Shown: positions 5,323-7,939 of the stretch, in pieces
Numbering within the stretch: the first letter of the stretch is position 1
How the letters are laid out: every line of letters begins with the position of its first letter
NCBI GenBank assembly: GCA_044224215.1
Contig: JBGAKX010000178.1
Location: 1-7,939, forward strand
DNA from: DAOMFM01 sp035429825
GTDB lineage: Bacteria > Acidobacteriota > Blastocatellia > UBA7656 > JADIYM01
Direction of reading: 5' to 3'
Length of the DNA stretch: 7,939 bases
Translations under genes and position numbers: made by a program
Notes under the pieces: generated by a model
Databases searched by the model: none
Told to the model about the DNA's origin: nothing
What the model saw: the letters and a program-made list of their open reading frames with translations, nothing else

Positions 5323-6510
5323 ATGGACGAACTGCTCGAGTGGCGCAACGAATTCCCGATCCTTCAGAACACGACCTACATGATCAGTCACAGCCTTGGC
5401 GCGATGCCGCGCAAGGTCTATGACCGGCTGAACGAATTCGCGGACGTGTGGGCGACACGCGGTGTGCGAGCTTGGGCCGAGGGCTGGTGGGCGATGCCGG
5501 TGACGGTCGGCGACATGGTCGGGCGCATCATCGGCGCGTCGCCGGGCGAGGTCGTCATGCACCAGAACGTGTCCATCGCACAGTCCGTGATCTGCTCGTG
5601 CTTTGACTTCTCGAGCGGGCGCAACAAGATCGTCTACGAGGCCCTGAACTTTCCGACGGTGATGTACGTCTACGAGGCGCAGCGCCGGTACGGCGCGCGA
5701 ATCGTCGAGGTGCCGTCGCCCGACGGGATGACCGTGCCGACCGAACTGATGCTCGACGCGATCGACGAAGAGACGCTGCTTGTCCCGATGTCGCACGTGT
5801 TGTTCAAGAGCGCTTATCTGCAGGACGCGCAGGCGATCATCCGCCGCGCGCACGAGGTCGGCGCGCTCGTCGTGCTCGATACGTATCAGTCCACGGGAAC
5901 GGTGCCGATCGACGTCAAGGCGCTCGACGTCGACATGGTCGTCGGCGGTTCGGTGAAGTGGCTCTGCGGCGGGCCGGGCGCCGGGTACCTCTACGTCCGA
6001 CCGGATCTTCGCGCCCGACTCGAGCCGTCGGTCACCGGCTGGATGGCGCATCGCGCGCCGTTCGCGTTCGAACCGGGCGCGATCGACTACGCCCCCGACG
6101 CGACGCGCATGCTGCATGGCTCGCCGTCGATTCCCGCGCTCTATTCGGCACAGAGCGGGTACGAGATCATTCTCGCGATCGGTGTCGATCGCATTCGCCA
6201 GAAGTCCACGAGGCAGACCGAGCGTCTGATCGCGTGCGCGGACGAGCGTGGCCTGCGCGTCACCAGTCCGCGCGATCCCGCGCGCAGGGGCGGCACCGTG
6301 ACGATCGAAGTCGAGCACGGGCCGGCAGTCGTCAAGGAGCTGAACCGGCGCGAGATCGTCGTCGACTACCGGCCGGGTGCAGGGATACGCGTGTCGCCGC
6401 ACTTCTACACGTCGGACGAAGAGGTCGAGCACACGGTCGCCCAGATCGCCGACATCGTTGCAACGAAGGCCTATTCGGAGTTCCTCTCGCAGACCGGAGC
6501 GGCATACTGA
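5323..6510 (+). CDS. Kynureninase-like PLP enzyme (aminotransferase class V fold)
   Basis: A 395-residue fold-type I PLP enzyme. Kynureninase-like landmarks are YMISHSLGAMP (19-29, compare YLDGNSLGALP), SHVLFKSA (157-164), the pyridine-binding Asp186 in LDTYQSTGTVPIDV, the PLP Lys212 in GGSVKWLCGGPGAGYLYV (208-225), GWMAH (239-243) and the C-terminal VDYRPGAGIRVSPHFYTSDEEV (347-368), whose Arg residues match the carboxylate-binding region. Placed between the dioxygenase and an aryl-CoA ligase, it should cleave kynurenine to anthranilate and alanine. It is divergent: the Tyr before the PLP Lys of Pseudomonas kynureninase (Y226) is Val211, the Asn of NSLG is His23, and the His in the DLxHS segment is Gln189. 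It could therefore be a distinct subfamily or use a modified kynurenine. The start at ATG 5323 is supported by GAGGA at 5315-5319 and by the conserved N-terminus; an in-frame GTG at 5281 would add an Arg-rich stretch unlike the family. The 51-nt gap before it holds nothing else obvious. Confidence 0.82.
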   Translation: MDELLEWRNEFPILQNTTYMISHSLGAMPRKVYDRLNEFADVWATRGVRAWAEGWWAMPVTVGDMVGRIIGASPGEVVMHQNVSIAQSVICSCFDFSSGRNKIVYEALNFPTVMYVYEAQRRYGARIVEVPSPDGMTVPTELMLDAIDEETLLVPMSHVLFKSAYLQDAQAIIRRAHEVGALVVLDTYQSTGTVPIDVKALDVDMVVGGSVKWLCGGPGAGYLYVRPDLRARLEPSVTGWMAHRAPFAFEPGAIDYAPDATRMLHGSPSIPALYSAQSGYEIILAIGVDRIRQKSTRQTERLIACADERGLRVTSPRDPARRGGTVTIEVEHGPAVVKELNRREIVVDYRPGAGIRVSPHFYTSDEEVEHTVAQIADIVATKAYSEFLSQTGAAY

Positions 6511-6543
6511 CGAATTCCGAGAACGATCCCGCAGAACCACCAC

Positions 6544-7939
6544 ATGACCATGGAGTTCCCCGACCGCTTCAACATGGCGGACTACTTTCTGTACCACAAC
6601 CTGCGCGAAGGTCGTGGCGAGAAGGTCTGTCTGTACTATCGCGATGAGCAGTACACGTACTCCCAGGTCTGCGAGTTGAGCGACCGTGCCGGGAACATGC
6701 TGCGCGAGCTGGGCGTCGAGGTCGAAGACCGTGTCCTGATCGTGCTTCCGGACTGTCCCGAGTTTGTTTTCTCGTGGTTTGGTGCGGCAAAGGTCGGCGG
6801 CGTCATCGCGATGGTGAACACGATCCTGCCGGCGACCGACTACGAGTACTACCTGCAGTACACGCGGGCGCGTGTCGCGATCGTGCATCATTCGGTCGAG
6901 GAGCATTTCAACGCCGTTCGTGCGAGCGCGCCTTCGCTCAGGCACGTGGTTGTGGTTGGAGGCAGCGGCGCACGCAATCCGTCGTTCGAGACCCTGCTCG
7001 CCGCGCAGTCGCCCGAATGCATTGCCGAACCCACGTCGCGCGACGACCTCGCGATCTGGCTCTTCACGTCAGGGTCTACCGGCAAGCCGAAGGCAGCCGT
7101 CCACCTGCAGCATGACCTGCCGTACAACACCGAGATGTACGCCAAGCAGGTGCTCGGGATCACGGAAGACGACGTGACGATGGCGGTGCCCAAACTGTTC
7201 TTCGGCTATGCGACGGGAACGAATCTGCTGTTTCCGTTTGCCGTGGGCGGCGCCACGGCCCTGTTCGACGAGCGCTCGACCGCCGAGAAGATGTTCGAGG
7301 TGATCGACCGATACAAACCGACCATCCTGACGAGCGTTCCGACGATGATCAACGCGATGCTCGGCATCGAGGGCGCGCGCGATCGCTACGACCTGTCCTC
7401 ACTGCGTGCGTGCCTGTCGGCCGGCGAGGCGTTGCCGCCGGAGCTCTATCACCGGTGGATGGACGCGTACGGCGTCGAGATCCTCGACGGGATCGGGTCG
7501 GCCGAGATGTTCCACATCTACGTGTCGAACCGGCCCGGCAAGGTGGTTCCGGGGAGTCTCGGCACGGTCGTCCCGGGCTACGAGGCCAGGATCGTCGGAC
7601 CGGACGGCCGGGACGTTCGCGACGGCGAGATCGGCGAGCTGTGGATCAAGGGCGACAGCGCGGCGCTGTGCTACTGGGGAGCGCACGAGGCGTCGAAGCA
7701 GCGCTTTGCGGGCGACTGGTGCTTCACCGGCGACCAGTTCAGTCGAGACGGCGCGGGCAACTTCTGGTACCACGGCCGGTCGGACTTCATGCTCAAGGTG
7801 TCCGGAATCTGGGTCTCTCCGCTCGAGATCGAGAACTGCTTGATGGGCCACCCGTCCGTCCGTGAGTGCTGCGTCGTCGGACATCCGGACGAGAACCAGC
7901 TGGTCAAGCCGCTGGCGTACGTCGTGCCGACGCCGGGAA
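6544..7939 (+). CDS. Benzoate/2-aminobenzoate-CoA ligase family enzyme, C-terminus cut by window edge
   Basis: An ANL-superfamily acyl/aryl-CoA synthetase: ATP plus an aromatic acid gives the aryl-adenylate, then the CoA thioester. 465 codons are present before the edge. Family proteins are about 520-530 residues, so the last part of the C-terminal domain, including the adenylation Lys, lies outside. The phosphate-loop motif TSGSTGKPK (175-183), SAGEALP (292-298), the A5 region DGIGSAEMFHIYVSNRPG (315-332), the ribose-binding Asp397 in WCFTGDQF and the hinge GRSDFMLKVSGIWVSPLEIE (411-430) are all visible. The HIYVSNRPG and KVSGIWVSPLEIE segments place it in the benzoate-CoA ligase branch rather than with fatty acyl-CoA or acetyl-CoA synthetases. 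Anthranilate is the likely substrate because the gene follows the dioxygenase and kynureninase-like genes (33-nt gap). Ala319 stands where most family members have Thr (GSTE). The start at ATG 6544 has no strong ribosome site; ATG 6550 is an alternative. Confidence 0.9.
   Translation, partial: MTMEFPDRFNMADYFLYHNLREGRGEKVCLYYRDEQYTYSQVCELSDRAGNMLRELGVEVEDRVLIVLPDCPEFVFSWFGAAKVGGVIAMVNTILPATDYEYYLQYTRARVAIVHHSVEEHFNAVRASAPSLRHVVVVGGSGARNPSFETLLAAQSPECIAEPTSRDDLAIWLFTSGSTGKPKAAVHLQHDLPYNTEMYAKQVLGITEDDVTMAVPKLFFGYATGTNLLFPFAVGGATALFDERSTAEKMFEVIDRYKPTILTSVPTMINAMLGIEGARDRYDLSSLRACLSAGEALPPELYHRWMDAYGVEILDGIGSAEMFHIYVSNRPGKVVPGSLGTVVPGYEARIVGPDGRDVRDGEIGELWIKGDSAALCYWGAHEASKQRFAGDWCFTGDQFSRDGAGNFWYHGRSDFMLKVSGIWVSPLEIENCLMGHPSVRECCVVGHPDENQLVKPLAYVVPTPG

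Noticed and set aside
4525..6945. An 806-codon open frame on the minus strand
   Set aside because: It lies antisense to the dioxygenase, the PLP enzyme and the ligase start. Its translation is Arg/Asp/His/Leu-rich without any domain, as expected from the complement of GC-rich codons.

Overview
The window is high-GC bacterial DNA with tightly packed genes, GTG as well as ATG starts, and a strong G/C third-position bias. It carries most of a catabolic gene cluster that appears to take tryptophan through kynurenine and anthranilate into CoA-thioester, beta-oxidation-like ring degradation. The phylum cannot be fixed from this sequence. A free-living, metabolically versatile soil-type bacterium is likely. 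The repeat style between the genes and the DLDQ-type RNB ribonuclease would fit Acidobacteriota or Actinobacteriota, but that is only an impression.

Layout. Positions 1-528 (minus strand) hold the N-terminal 176 codons of an RNB-family exoribonuclease, cut by the window edge. It is transcribed away from everything else and probably marks the cluster boundary. From 603 a plausible sigma70-type promoter leads into a plus-strand operon: an SDR dehydrogenase (661-1440), a RidA-like protein (1437-1865), an enoyl-CoA hydratase/isomerase-family protein (1862-2686) and an acyl-CoA dehydrogenase (2702-3865). The first three genes are joined by 4-bp ATGA stop/start overlaps. A 560-bp non-coding stretch (3866-4425) follows, full of hairpins and including a near-perfect 84-bp direct repeat with 90-bp spacing. 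A second plus-strand group then starts: tryptophan 2,3-dioxygenase (4426-5271), a kynureninase-like PLP enzyme (5323-6510) and a benzoate/2-aminobenzoate-CoA ligase family enzyme (6544 to the window end, incomplete).

How the genes could work together (inference from families and synteny): the dioxygenase opens the indole ring to N-formylkynurenine. A formamidase, not seen here, would give kynurenine. The PLP enzyme would release anthranilate plus alanine, and the ligase would make anthraniloyl-CoA (2-aminobenzoyl-CoA). In the known aerobic 2-aminobenzoyl-CoA route (Azoarcus evansii type), a flavin monooxygenase/reductase dearomatises this thioester and beta-oxidation-type enzymes finish the ring. 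The SDR, crotonase-fold protein and acyl-CoA dehydrogenase fit those later steps, and a Rid protein fits an enamine-containing intermediate. The dearomatising enzyme, the formamidase and any regulator are not in this window.

The most interesting points are residue-level: the crotonase-fold protein lacks both classical hydratase glutamates but keeps an Asp in the isomerase/dehalogenase position; the RidA homologue lacks the catalytic Arg; the kynureninase homologue has Val where kynureninases have a Tyr next to the PLP lysine. The hairpin array, with stems that differ between copies but stay complementary, also stands out.
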